Assembly (NCBI GenBank): GCA_049472395.1
Contig: JBLIRR010000020.1
Coordinates: 35,042-99,041 of the forward strand
Source of the DNA: JBLIRR01 sp049472395
GTDB taxonomy: Bacteria; SZUA-182; DTGQ01; JBLIRR01
DNA: 64,000 nt
Reading direction: 5' to 3'
The position numbers and the translations under genes were made by a program. Shown piece by piece: positions 9,580 to 18,016 of the stretch (positions are counted from its first letter, which is position 1; each line of letters opens with the position of its first letter). The notes beneath the pieces were generated by a model that was given only the letters and a program-made list of their open reading frames with translations, ran no database searches and was not told where the DNA came from.

Positions 9580-10488
9580 ATGGGTTATTCAATACCAGTA
9601 AAAGATATTAATACCGAGTTTTACATGGCGCGCCCCCCCGATTTCAACCGCTCGCATATTCTCATGAAAACGGATAAAGTATATAAGTGCGTGATTACCA
9701 ATATTGTGGAACTGACCGGGACTGAAAAGCTGTTCCATTTAAATATAATAAACCCTCTGGAAGCATCCCTGTTCTCTTTTCTGCCCGGTCAATTTGTGAT
9801 GCTTGAGCTTCCGGGGTTCGGTGAAATTCCTGTGTCCATATCCAGCTCAACGCTGCTGAAAGGACATATTGGCCTCTGCATAAGAAAGGTGGGAAAAGTG
9901 ACCAATATGCTCCATAAAGCACAGGCAGGAGCTAAAGTGGGAATTAGAGGGCCCTTTGGCACCCATTTTCCAATGGAACAGATGAGCGATCATAATATCC
10001 TTCTTATTGCCGGGGGCCTGGGGCTTGCTCCCTTAAGGGCTTCCATCTATTGGGTAAACGAACACAGATCGGAATATAAAGACGTATCCATATTATACGG
10101 CACAAGGAAGCCCGAACACATACTATTTAGTTATGAGTTTGAATCATGGAAGAGGGTGTATGAGTATAATATTCATATTATTGTAGATGAACCGGATGAA
10201 AATTGGCAAGGAAAGGTTGGCATCATTACCGAGCTTTTCAAAGACATTACCATAGATCCTTACACTACCTATGCAATTGTATGCGGTCCTCCTGTCATGT
10301 TTAAATCGGTATGTGCCTATCTGAACCAGATCGGTATCCCTATGAATCGGATGTTTGTCTCACTCGAACGAAGAATGCACTGCGGTATGGGAAAGTGCTG
10401 CAGGTGCATGGTGGGATCAACGTTTACCTGCGTCGATGGCCCTGTCATGGATTATTGGACTGTCATGAATTTAAAAGAAGCCATATAA
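9580..10488 (+). CDS. hydG: Sulfhydrogenase gamma subunit (FAD/NAD(P)-binding, HydG)
   Basis: 302 residues from the ATG at 9580, which lies 1 nt after the hydB stop and has GGAG at 9569-9572; an upstream in-frame ATG inside hydB is ignored. It is a ferredoxin-NADP reductase-like flavoprotein: FAD-binding barrel (about 30-115), the NAD(P)-binding part with IAGGLGLAPLRA (about 143) and VCGPPVMF (about 230), and a C-terminal 2Fe-2S motif with Cys residues in HCGMGKCCRC plus a later Cys. It should exchange electrons with NAD(P)H for H2 oxidation or evolution. Confidence 0.93.
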   Translation: MGYSIPVKDINTEFYMARPPDFNRSHILMKTDKVYKCVITNIVELTGTEKLFHLNIINPLEASLFSFLPGQFVMLELPGFGEIPVSISSSTLLKGHIGLCIRKVGKVTNMLHKAQAGAKVGIRGPFGTHFPMEQMSDHNILLIAGGLGLAPLRASIYWVNEHRSEYKDVSILYGTRKPEHILFSYEFESWKRVYEYNIHIIVDEPDENWQGKVGIITELFKDITIDPYTTYAIVCGPPVMFKSVCAYLNQIGIPMNRMFVSLERRMHCGMGKCCRCMVGSTFTCVDGPVMDYWTVMNLKEAI

Positions 10489-10512
10489 CTACAGGAAAAA
10501 AGGAGCTTTTCA

Positions 10513-11271
10513 TTGATCTATTTAGGAAAGGAATTGACCATACCGAAAGTCGCTTTCTTTGATTTTACCTGTTGCGAAGGATGTCAACTACAGATTACCA
10601 ATAAAGAGGATACCCTTATAGATTTTCTTTCCCTGATTGAAGTGGCTAATTTTCGCGAAATTTCTTCGGAAAAACGGGATGATTATGAAATCGCCTTTAT
10701 CGAGGGAGCCGTGTCAAGGCAGGATGAAATTGACCGCGTGAAAAAAATAAGGGAAACTGCAAAGACGCTTGTTACCCTTGGAACATGTGCCTGTTATGGC
10801 GGAGTCAATTCCATTAAAAATAAATTTCCCTTATGCGATGTGGTAAGGGAGGTATATGGGGCCAGTCCTGTGGAGACCTTGCCTGTAAAGAGCATAAAAG
10901 AAGTGGTGCCGGTTGATTTTGAAATTCCCGGATGCCCCATATCAAAGGCTGAATTTGAACAGATTGTCCTTCATCTCGTACTGGGTGCTGAGTTTAATTT
11001 TAAAAAATACCCCGTGTGTGTGGAATGTAAGCAGAATTTCAACCATTGCCTGCTTGATGAAGGGAAAATATGCCTCGGGCCGATTACCCGGGCGGGATGC
11101 GATGCGATCTGTATCCACGGCAAGTTGCCCTGTTATGGGTGCAGGGGCCCGGCGGATGAGCACAACTGGCCTTCACTTAAGCAGATACTTATGGAAAAGG
11201 GATTTTCATGGGAAGAGATTAATGAAAAAATTTCTTTTTTTAATTCTTTAAGCGAGGTGACGCAGATATGA
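10513..11271 (+). CDS. hydD: Sulfhydrogenase delta subunit (NiFe hydrogenase small subunit, HydD)
   Basis: 252 residues from a TTG start at 10513 with AAAGGAGC 8 nt upstream. It is the electron-transfer small subunit without a Tat signal, so cytosolic. Cys motifs for three 4Fe-4S clusters are present: TCCEGC (about 20), GTCACYGG (about 95), a GCP motif (about 140), and the C-terminal set CVECKQNFNHC, CLGP, CDAICIHGKLPCYGC. The stop codon overlaps the hydA start (ATGA), indicating translational coupling of the two core subunits. Confidence 0.93.
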   Translation: MIYLGKELTIPKVAFFDFTCCEGCQLQITNKEDTLIDFLSLIEVANFREISSEKRDDYEIAFIEGAVSRQDEIDRVKKIRETAKTLVTLGTCACYGGVNSIKNKFPLCDVVREVYGASPVETLPVKSIKEVVPVDFEIPGCPISKAEFEQIVLHLVLGAEFNFKKYPVCVECKQNFNHCLLDEGKICLGPITRAGCDAICIHGKLPCYGCRGPADEHNWPSLKQILMEKGFSWEEINEKISFFNSLSEVTQI

Positions 11272-12548
11272 CGGCGACTCTCAATATGAATATTGATATT
11301 CATCATCTTACACGGGTAGAGGGACACGGAAATATCCATGTTATTGTAAAAGAGGGCAGGCTTGTTAAGGCACAATGGGCCGTAGTGGAAACACCAAGAT
11401 TTTTCGAGGCAATGCTTAGGGGAATGTCTTGTGAGATGGCCCCCCTTCTAACTGCGCGAATATGCGGCATCTGTTCAATAGGTCACGCCCTTGCTTCTCT
11501 GAGGGCCATAGAAAGGGGCTTTAATATAAAAATCCCTGAGAGTGCTCAAAAGATAAGACTTTTGGCAAAACACGGAGAAACGTTGCAGAGTCATCTTCTC
11601 CACCTCTTTTTCCTTGTAGCGCCTGATTTTCTCAATCAGAAAAGTATAATTCCCCTTGTGAACTCACATCGCCGTGTCGTGGAAAGCGCCCTTCGTTTGA
11701 GAAGGCTGGCAAATACCATATGCGACATGATGGCCGGAAGAACCACCCATCCGGTAAACTTCTGCATTGGCGGCATCAATACGGTCCCTGAGAAGAGGGC
11801 CCTTGAGACATTGAGGGAGAGTATAGACGCGAGGATTTCAGATATGGAATATTTAGCAGAGTTTATCACGATGTTAAAAATGCCTGATTTTGTGAGGGAA
11901 ACGGAGTTTGTTTCCCTTAAGGGGGAAGCGAGGTATCCATGGATCGGAGGAGATCTTGTATCAACAGATGGGGTGGTAAAAAAAGAAGATGAGTATCGTG
12001 CTATGACAAATGAGTATAAAGAGGATTTCACTACAAGCAAATTTACACGATTAAGCAGAGACTCTTTCGCTGTCGGCGCTTTAGCAAGACTCAACAATAA
12101 TTATCATTTCTTAAGACCACAGGTAAGAGAGAGGGCGGAGGAATTGGGATTACAGCCAATTACTCATAATCCCTTCATGAACAATATCGCACAGCTCCTA
12201 GAGTGTGTCCATATAATGAGTGAGGCGCCAGAGCTTTTGGATGAATTACTTGACGATACCCTGAATGATATCTGTACCAAATATGAGGTTAAAGCAGGGG
12301 AGGGGACAGGAGCAGTAGAGGTGCCGAGGGGAATACTATATCATCACTATGAGATAAATGGAAAGGGGCTAATAGAAAAGGCGAACTGTATTATTCCCAC
12401 CACCCAGAACAATGCGAATATTCACCATGATATTGCTGCTTTGGTAGAACAGGCTATTGCCCAAGGCAAATCCGATAGCGAGGCTGCAAAGCTTTGCGAA
12501 ATGCTCGTGCGGTCATATGATCCGTGCATATCCTGCTCGGTCCATTAA
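11268..12548 (+). CDS. hydA: Sulfhydrogenase alpha subunit (NiFe hydrogenase large subunit, HydA)
   Basis: 426 residues; carries the NiFe(CN)2CO active site. The four Ni ligands are visible: Cys66 and Cys69 in RICGICSIGH, and Cys420 and Cys423 in DPCISCSVH. The protein ends exactly at His426. Most large subunits carry a short C-terminal extension after this His that a maturation protease removes once Ni is in place; here the stop codon follows directly. No hyp maturation genes lie in this window. The ATG overlaps the hydD stop by 4 bp. Likely role: reversible cytosolic H2/NAD(P)H exchange in fermentation. Confidence 0.94.
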   Translation: MTATLNMNIDIHHLTRVEGHGNIHVIVKEGRLVKAQWAVVETPRFFEAMLRGMSCEMAPLLTARICGICSIGHALASLRAIERGFNIKIPESAQKIRLLAKHGETLQSHLLHLFFLVAPDFLNQKSIIPLVNSHRRVVESALRLRRLANTICDMMAGRTTHPVNFCIGGINTVPEKRALETLRESIDARISDMEYLAEFITMLKMPDFVRETEFVSLKGEARYPWIGGDLVSTDGVVKKEDEYRAMTNEYKEDFTTSKFTRLSRDSFAVGALARLNNNYHFLRPQVRERAEELGLQPITHNPFMNNIAQLLECVHIMSEAPELLDELLDDTLNDICTKYEVKAGEGTGAVEVPRGILYHHYEINGKGLIEKANCIIPTTQNNANIHHDIAALVEQAIAQGKSDSEAAKLCEMLVRSYDPCISCSVH

Positions 12549-12602
12549 AGTCTTTACGCACTAAATCAATTGAAAATTATATAAGAAGGAAAGGATAAGA
12601 TA

Positions 12603-14792
12603 ATGAAAAAATATGCCATCATCACGCTTTTTTATGCGCTTTTTGGAACAATCGCTCTGGCAGCGGGTGGGGGTAATCAGGGCGTAAATCTCATTATGAG
12701 CACCGGAGGTGTGGGCTTGGCAAATCCCTATGCTGATCAGGCCACTATGGCTCTCGTTGCTTCTCCCGAGGCAATGCTTTCGCCTTCTATCGGAGTAGGA
12801 ATGAACGTCCCTCTCGATCCTGCTCTTATAGGTGCCGGAATTTCCATTCCACAAATCGGAACAGGGATGACTCTCTCTCTCGATCCTGCTCTTATAGGCG
12901 CCGGAATTTCCATTCCACCGATCGGAACAGGAATGAATGCCGGAATTCTGACTCCACCAATCGATTTACTTTCTTATCACTCTCTTGCATCTCCGATGAC
13001 GGACCCGGTAAATCAATCGCTCGCAGGGGCACATACTCCTTTTCTCCAACCCGCTATTGCACTTTTGCCCTCCCAGGGCCCATTAAACACTCTCCCTATG
13101 ATTTCTCCGGGAGGGATGAATCCTTTAAATCAAGCAGCTACTGCCCCATTTCTTCTTCAGGGTGGGTCACAAAGTGTATCTCCCATTCCTCCGGGGATGA
13201 ATCCTATATCGTATACAGTAACTGGTATGCCCTCAATAATGAGCTTTACTTCTCCGCTCTCTTCACCCATTTTAAATACTATGACACAAAAAGCCCCTAT
13301 TATGCCTCTGAGCAGCTCACCCATGGGAATCGGAATTTCATCCCAGGCTCAAAATCCAATCCCCGTGCCACATCAAATGTATTTGGGGGCCTCTGCTTCT
13401 CCCGGTACAATTTCCTCTGAGTCATATTTTGTATCTCCTCCTCCCGCACCTGCATCGTCAAGCTCTTTCAATGGCGCTCCTGAATTCCAATCACCTCTCC
13501 AATCCCCGCCGCCTGCTGATGCACAAGTTGAAGCAACGATTCAAGGCGAAATCATAGAACCGCCGATCGGTAACGAATTCGCGGTGGGATCGAGCGCGCT
13601 TGCAAGGAGTATGAATTTTCAAGGACCGCCCCATACAAATGAAGCGCTCGTCATGTTTCATCCTGGGACTTCTTCAGCTGTGATAGAGCAGACACACCGC
13701 CAATGTGGGGGTGTGGTAATGCGAGTCAGCCCTTATGCGGGCTTTCATCTTGTCTCTCCTCCACCCGCAGTTTCTGTTGAAGAACTTATTGCGGCTTACG
13801 CACAGATGCCTGATGTTCTCTATGCAGAACCCAATTATATTCGCAAGGCCCATTTAGTCCCCAATGATCCCTATTATATCTATCAATGGCACCTGCCGCA
13901 TCTGTTTACCGGCTGGGCCTGGGACATCGGGACCGGTGTGGGGGCAGTTGTTGCTTTGCTCGATTCAGGGGCCGCATACAGGACAAGCGGCATATATGCA
14001 CAAGCACCGGACCTTGCCGGAACACTTTTTACGGCTGGTTATGATTTTGTCAATAATGATGCATTTCCTGATGATGATAATTCACATGGGACCTTTATGT
14101 GCGGGGCAATTGCTCAAACAACCAATAATCTTCTTGGTGTTGCCGGCGTGGCGTTTAACGCAACCATTATGCTTGTGAAAATTATGGATCCATTGGGTGA
14201 TGTGACCATTGCCAATGAAGTTGACGGGATCTATTTCGCGGTCAACAACGGAGCAAAAATTATTAATTTAAGTTTGGGAGGACCCGGCATTGTCACCACC
14301 GAGCAGACAGCGGTTGATTTCGCGTATAACAGTGGCGTAATTGTTATCGCCTCTGCAGGCAATGCCAACTCAAGCATTCCTGAATATCCTGCTTCCTATA
14401 GCTCTGCCGTATCCGTTACCGCGACCCAGTGGGATGATACACGGGCCCCTTACTCTAATTACGGGACTGATATTGATGTGTGCGCACCCGGAGGAAATCT
14501 TGCGCTTGACCAAAACCTCGATGGATATGCTGACGGGATACTTCAGCAAAGACATGACGGGGTCAATTTTACCCTATTTAAATATTATTTTGAGGAAGGC
14601 ACTTCGCCTGGATGCGCTCTTGTATCAGGTGTTGCTGCCCTTGTTGTCGGCAAGGCCACGACTGTTTTAACCCCACTGCAAATTAAAGGAATCCTTGAAA
14701 ATACTGCAATTGATCTTGGCACCCTCGGTTGGGATCAGTATTATGGGTGGGGTAAGGTCAATGCTTACTATGCATTGCTCAATACTCCGTAG
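12603..14792 (+). CDS. Secreted subtilisin-like (S8) protease with long Pro/Ser/Gly-rich pro-region
   Basis: 729 residues. A signal peptide (cut near ALAAG) is followed by about 300 residues of low-complexity P/S/G/M-rich sequence, a pro-domain-like segment (about 325-410, with ALVMFHPG and VLYAEPNYI), and a fervidolysin/thermitase-like catalytic domain starting after PNDPYYIYQWHL. The triad is Asp454 (ALLDSG), His495 (SHGTFMCG) and Ser668 (GTSPGCALVSG). The oxyanion Asn lies in SAGNAN. The product is a secreted endopeptidase. AAGGAT precedes the ATG. The low-complexity head contains a 22-residue tandem duplication and resembles the small secreted proteins encoded just downstream in composition, so the protease may process or decorate the same extracellular layer (inference). 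Confidence 0.92.
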   Translation: MKKYAIITLFYALFGTIALAAGGGNQGVNLIMSTGGVGLANPYADQATMALVASPEAMLSPSIGVGMNVPLDPALIGAGISIPQIGTGMTLSLDPALIGAGISIPPIGTGMNAGILTPPIDLLSYHSLASPMTDPVNQSLAGAHTPFLQPAIALLPSQGPLNTLPMISPGGMNPLNQAATAPFLLQGGSQSVSPIPPGMNPISYTVTGMPSIMSFTSPLSSPILNTMTQKAPIMPLSSSPMGIGISSQAQNPIPVPHQMYLGASASPGTISSESYFVSPPPAPASSSSFNGAPEFQSPLQSPPPADAQVEATIQGEIIEPPIGNEFAVGSSALARSMNFQGPPHTNEALVMFHPGTSSAVIEQTHRQCGGVVMRVSPYAGFHLVSPPPAVSVEELIAAYAQMPDVLYAEPNYIRKAHLVPNDPYYIYQWHLPHLFTGWAWDIGTGVGAVVALLDSGAAYRTSGIYAQAPDLAGTLFTAGYDFVNNDAFPDDDNSHGTFMCGAIAQTTNNLLGVAGVAFNATIMLVKIMDPLGDVTIANEVDGIYFAVNNGAKIINLSLGGPGIVTTEQTAVDFAYNSGVIVIASAGNANSSIPEYPASYSSAVSVTATQWDDTRAPYSNYGTDIDVCAPGGNLALDQNLDGYADGILQQRHDGVNFTLFKYYFEEGTSPGCALVSGVAALVVGKATTVLTPLQIKGILENTAIDLGTLGWDQYYGWGKVNAYYALLNTP
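12811..12931 (+). repeat. Two-copy 66-bp tandem duplication inside the protease gene
   Basis: A 55-bp block at 12811-12865 recurs at 12877-12931 with few changes (period 66 bp, 22 codons). Both copies encode LDPALIGAGISIP followed by IGTGM. The reading frame is kept. It lies in the low-complexity pro-region and looks like recent slippage or unequal exchange. Confidence 0.85.
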
Positions 14793-15219
14793 AAAAATAC
14801 AAAGGATTGCAATTATAAATTAAACATCTAAATGTGATTTATTAATAATATTGCTCGTAACTATTTTCATTCTAAAACGCCTTATATTATCTGAGAGAAA
14901 TGAGGAGGGGATAATTCAATATTTCTGCATATCAAAGTAGTTACTAATCTTAACTAATAAATCCAAAAAGAACAAGTTCAATTATTAATTTCAGTTTCTT
15001 AAAATTATTTATTCTCCTTGCTCATTGTAAAGTATAATTTCATAAGCATTATAAGAAAATACCAAAAAACAGCCGCTCCCCAAAAGAGAAAGGGGGGGTA
15101 AATTTAGACAGAGAAACTATTAAATAATAAATGAAGAAGGGGCTGAGACAAAAATTAGTCTTTAAGATTAACTCTTAATTTTTTAATAAATTTCTGATAA
15201 AGAGATTGGAGGTAAGGTC
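14793..15219. other. Gene-free A+T-rich region after the protease gene
   Basis: No convincing gene in 427 bp. A G-rich/C-rich pair (CCGCTCCCC at about 15073 and AGGGGGGG at about 15092) could form a weak hairpin. The left arm of a long-range inverted repeat lies at 15130-15147. The last 30 bp hold the ribosome-binding site (GGAGG) of the next gene. Confidence 0.5.
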
Positions 15220-15642
15220 ATGAAAAAAAATATTTTAATTAGCGTAGGAATATTTTTTTTAATATTTTCGATTTGTGGCTCTGCCACCTATGCACAGGGA
15301 TTATATTTTCCCCCATACCCATTAATTTATCCACTATTTAATCCTTATTATGCAATATCTCTCAGAAGTGCTCGGATCCTTGGCGGAACAACAGCCCTTT
15401 TGCTGTCAACACTATTAACACCCACAACTACAGTTCCCATAACAACAATACCAACTCTTTTGACAACAGTTGCGCCAGCTCCTGCACCCACAACACCTCT
15501 ACTTGGGACTTTAACAATTGCAATTGCCTTGGCAGGTGGGGGTGGTGGTATTCCAACTCCCGGAGGTGGAGCTCTTACTTTAACACCCACGGTAACACCT
15601 ACACTTGGTGCGCAAACTCTTCTTCTGCTTAATTTACTTTAA
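15220..15642 (+). CDS. Small secreted Thr/Pro/Ala/Leu-rich protein (family A)
   Basis: 140 residues with a clear signal peptide cut at YAQG. The mature part starts with an aromatic/proline stretch (YFPPYPLIYPLFNPYY), then a SLRSARILGGTTALLL segment, and ends in a T/P/A/L-rich low-complexity tail with a run of five glycines. A similar signal-peptide, aromatic-P-L-F-P, and A/P/T-tail layout is seen in the protein encoded at 17552-17902, so the two look like paralogues. No known domain; a secreted matrix or coat polypeptide is a guess. GGAGGTAAGG precedes the ATG. Enclosed by the inverted repeat at 15130/16307. Confidence 0.7.
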   Translation: MKKNILISVGIFFLIFSICGSATYAQGLYFPPYPLIYPLFNPYYAISLRSARILGGTTALLLSTLLTPTTTVPITTIPTLLTTVAPAPAPTTPLLGTLTIAIALAGGGGGIPTPGGGALTLTPTVTPTLGAQTLLLLNLL

Positions 15643-15693
15643 AGTAAAGATAAGGGTAACCTTCTATTTTAAATGAAAGGTAAGGGTATAATT

Positions 15694-16227
15694 ATGAGAA
15701 AAAGAATATATTTTCAAAAATTCCTGATTTCCAGCCTTGTCATTTTAGCTACTATCGCTTTACTTTATATACCTTACGGGCACGCTCAATTAAATTGGTG
15801 GCCTCTTCCCCCTTATAATACTCTATGGCCCTTATGGTCCCCTGAATTATCACCAGTGAATCCTATTACAGGGACTCCTGTGCCTATTGTAAACAGACTC
15901 ACGCCAGATACCGTTTTACCGGTACAACCAGGTTTGACCTGGGATCCTGCTCTAAAGTATCCCTGGCTTTTGTATAACACTCCTTTGGGCATGATTTATT
16001 ATGATCCTTTATATGGACTTGACTTGTGGCCGCCAAATTATCTGTTAGATCTTTTTGGTAATCCACTGCCTCTTACTATTGATGCCAAGGACCTCACTCT
16101 GGCTCCAACAAGCACAGCGTGGCTTCAGACAAATGTGCCTATTGCTAATAATGCCTATTATAGTAATTATGCGCGCTTTGCCCCTTTATTAGTCCCAGCT
16201 TCGATTATCGGTTTGCCACCATTATAG
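15694..16227 (+). CDS. Small secreted Trp/Pro-rich protein (family B, copy 1)
   Basis: 177 residues from the ATG at 15694, chosen because TAAGGG lies 7 nt upstream; an in-frame ATG at 15673 is the alternative. The signal peptide is cut at GHAQ. The mature protein is rich in W, P, L and Y, with LPPYNTLWPLWSPELSPV near the start, VLPVQPGLTWDPA in the middle, YGLDLWPPNYLLD later and a C-terminal GLPPL. All these motifs recur in order in the next gene, so the two form a paralogous pair. The family is unknown to me. The many aromatic and proline residues and the lack of Cys suggest an extended extracellular polymer component (inference). Confidence 0.75.
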   Translation: MRKRIYFQKFLISSLVILATIALLYIPYGHAQLNWWPLPPYNTLWPLWSPELSPVNPITGTPVPIVNRLTPDTVLPVQPGLTWDPALKYPWLLYNTPLGMIYYDPLYGLDLWPPNYLLDLFGNPLPLTIDAKDLTLAPTSTAWLQTNVPIANNAYYSNYARFAPLLVPASIIGLPPL

Positions 16228-16349
16228 CACCTTAATTTATAAATATATTCTGATGTTTTAGAGGACATATTTAATGACGACTTATTTTCCTCAGCCCCTT
16301 CTTCGTTATTAAAAAGATTTTTCCAATAAGATCTTTTAAGCAGATAAGA

Positions 16350-16378
16350 TAGAAAAATTATTTAATTTGTGGTATAAT
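16350..16378 (+). promoter_or_regulatory. Probable sigma-70 promoter with extended -10
   Basis: TATAAT at 16373-16378 is preceded by TG one base earlier (TGGTATAAT), an extended -10. A weak -35 (TAGAAA, 16350-16355) lies 17 bp upstream. It is 67 bp before the ATG of the family B copy 2 gene, so this copy has its own promoter outside the inverted-repeat segment. Confidence 0.5.
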
Positions 16379-16444
16379 AAAATTTATTTATAGATATTAT
16401 CTTATTTTATTATTATTTATTATTTATTTGAAAGGAGGGCTAAC

Positions 16445-17014
16445 ATGTTTAATTGTAAGAGATTATTTACATGGAAGGAGCTTTTTTTCATAATCTTCTT
16501 TTCACTCATGATAATAAGTGCTCCCTGTCTTCTTCATGCACAATATTGGACTGCGCTGCCACCCTATAATATACTTTGGCCTCTTTGGTCTCCGGCTTTA
16601 TCACCAGTAAAGGCGGTTACTGGTCTTGCCACACCACTGGTTAATCAATTGAGCAATGCCACTGTACTGCCGGTACAACCTGTGCTCGCTTGGGACCCTG
16701 CTCAGCAATGGGCTTACGCTGTTTATAATATTCCTGTCCAGTTTGGTGGTGGATTGACTTATTTTTCTCCTTATTATGGGCTTAACCCGTGGCCTCCTTC
16801 ATCGCTGAAAGATTCTGTCACAGGAACCCCCATTCCTCTTACATTGCCAAAGGGTTATGAATCATTGCTCCCTTTGGATCCCCAATCACAACTCCCTGTG
16901 TTCGGAGGAGCGGCAAATTATGCGTATCTTTTTCAATATTCTTCGCCTTTATTCGGGATACCGCTGCAAACATTATTAACAATATCTGATATCTGGGGTC
17001 TTCCGCCTTTATAA
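16445..17014 (+). CDS. Small secreted Trp/Pro-rich protein (family B, copy 2)
   Basis: 189 residues, AAGGAGGGC 4-10 nt before the ATG. The signal peptide is cut at LHAQ. It shares the order of motifs with the 15694 gene: LPPYNILWPLWSPALSPV, VLPVQPVLAWDPA, YxPYYGLNPWPP, GTPIPLTLP and the terminal GLPPL. Divergence between the copies is substantial, so the duplication is old while the motifs are under constraint. No enzymatic motif and no Cys are present. Function unknown; probably an exported structural protein. Confidence 0.75.
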   Translation: MFNCKRLFTWKELFFIIFFSLMIISAPCLLHAQYWTALPPYNILWPLWSPALSPVKAVTGLATPLVNQLSNATVLPVQPVLAWDPAQQWAYAVYNIPVQFGGGLTYFSPYYGLNPWPPSSLKDSVTGTPIPLTLPKGYESLLPLDPQSQLPVFGGAANYAYLFQYSSPLFGIPLQTLLTISDIWGLPPL

Positions 17015-17132
17015 GGTTGGCCTATAGTGCTCAATAATATGATTTCTATTCGCAGATGGCTTTATTCTTTGGATCGACAGTTGTGCCATCCCACATAACC
17101 TTATGAAAATTAATTAAGGAGAATAAAAGGTA

Positions 17133-17315
17133 ATGTCTTTTGAAGTATTTAGAGCATTATGCGGCGCAGGGGGATTACTCTATTCAGCTATTGTAATCGT
17201 ATTTTTTATGATGGCTATATTAGCCTTTTTGATGCCGTTTTTTATATATCGGATTAGCAAAGATGTGAGAGAAATGAAAAAGGCTTTGTTAAAAGAGCTT
17301 AATAAAAGGAATTGA
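17133..17315 (+). CDS. Small single-pass membrane protein
   Basis: 60 residues with one long hydrophobic segment (about 14-40) followed by a basic, amphipathic tail (SKDVREMKKALLKELNKRN). AAGGAG lies 14-19 nt upstream of the ATG, with AAAAGG nearer. No family recognised. The topology (short N-terminus, helix, charged coiled-coil-like tail) is common for small regulators of membrane complexes, but nothing specific can be assigned. Confidence 0.5.
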   Translation: MSFEVFRALCGAGGLLYSAIVIVFFMMAILAFLMPFFIYRISKDVREMKKALLKELNKRN

Positions 17316-17477
17316 TAAATAGTCAAACGCCTCATCCCAGGTAAGCATAACACCACCCTCTTCGCCAGGCTCATCCTCGACCTTAAGATTCAAGGGCTTT
17401 TTTGGAATCGTGGCCTTAAGGCTCATAGCCGGGTCTGCGAAAGGGAGACGCGTAGTGCTCATCAACAGGTATTCCAT
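17289..17477 (-). pseudogene. Fibronectin type III-like fragment (probable remnant)
   Basis: A 62-codon minus-strand reading frame contains PKKPLNLKVEDEPGEEGG followed by VMLTWDEAFDY. This matches the start of FnIII-like domains (P-x-x-L-x-A/V-x-D-x-P-x-x-G-G-x-x-L-x-W). No signal peptide and no remainder of a domain are present, and its end overlaps the small gene on the other strand. I take it as debris of a larger exported protein. Confidence 0.4.
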
Positions 17478-17551
17478 AGCAGATAGAAGCTTGAGAGGAT
17501 TATTGATTCCTCCACAAGAATCTATTTCTTGAAAGATAAAGGTAAATTTTC

Positions 17552-17902
17552 TTAAATTAAAGGAATATTCAGTGGTGTAGCTACTGGGGCGATTGGGGCT
17601 ATGGTTGCAACAGGTATGGTCAGATTCAAAACAATCGTCACAGCTGGAACAATTGTGGGTGGTGCAATAGCAGTAGGGATTAAACTGGTAAGGGTAAGAC
17701 CAGCAGCAGTTAAGACAGGCACAGTTAACGTTGGGGCTGGCGCAGGAGGAGTAGCCGCTACTCTAAGACCTAAGGGAATTGGAGGAAAGAAAAATAGGGG
17801 ATTAGTGAAAGGTAGAAAAAAATTTTGAGCCATAGCTGTTGGTATTGATAAAGCAAGAAATAGCATTATGATAATTAAATAAAAAACTATTTTTCCTTTC
17901 AT
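17552..17902 (-). CDS. Small secreted Ala/Pro/Thr/Ile-rich protein (family A, copy 2)
   Basis: 116 residues on the minus strand. The signal peptide is cut at AMAQ. The mature part begins with NFFLPFTNPLFFFPPIPLGL, followed by a low-complexity A/P/T/I/V tail. The design matches the 15220 gene (cut before Q, aromatic-proline block, then an A/P/T tail). It points away from the others, so it has its own promoter, probably within the A+T-rich 17905-18010 region. A good ribosome-binding site (AAGGAG on the minus strand) precedes the ATG. Function unknown. Confidence 0.65.
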   Translation of the reverse strand: MKGKIVFYLIIIMLFLALSIPTAMAQNFFLPFTNPLFFFPPIPLGLRVAATPPAPAPTLTVPVLTAAGLTLTSLIPTAIAPPTIVPAVTIVLNLTIPVATIAPIAPVATPLNIPLI

Positions 17903-18016
17903 AATTTAACTCCTTTAATTGAAAGTAATAATATTATTTCCTCATATACTAATCTTTCTAATTAATTATTATCACTAATTTTCGATGTGTGCAAAGAAAA
18001 AATTAAAAAAGCCCAA

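Larger units (their letters stand above)
15130..16307. repeat. Inverted repeat flanking two small secreted-protein genes
   Basis: AATGAAGAAGGGGCTGAG at 15130-15147 is matched in inverted form by CTCAGCCCCTTCTTCGTT at 16290-16307 (17 of 18 bp). Inside the arms the similarity continues with gaps (AAAATTAGTC at about 15151 against the inverse of GACTTATTTT at 16280-16289). The 1.18-kb interval contains exactly the genes at 15220 and 15694. The arms look like ends of an insertion sequence or of a non-autonomous element; no transposase is present inside and I see no clear target duplication. Confidence 0.6.

Noticed and set aside
12811..12931. Possible CRISPR-like repeat
   Set aside because: Only two copies, inside a coding frame with a 66-bp period; it is a tandem duplication in the protease.
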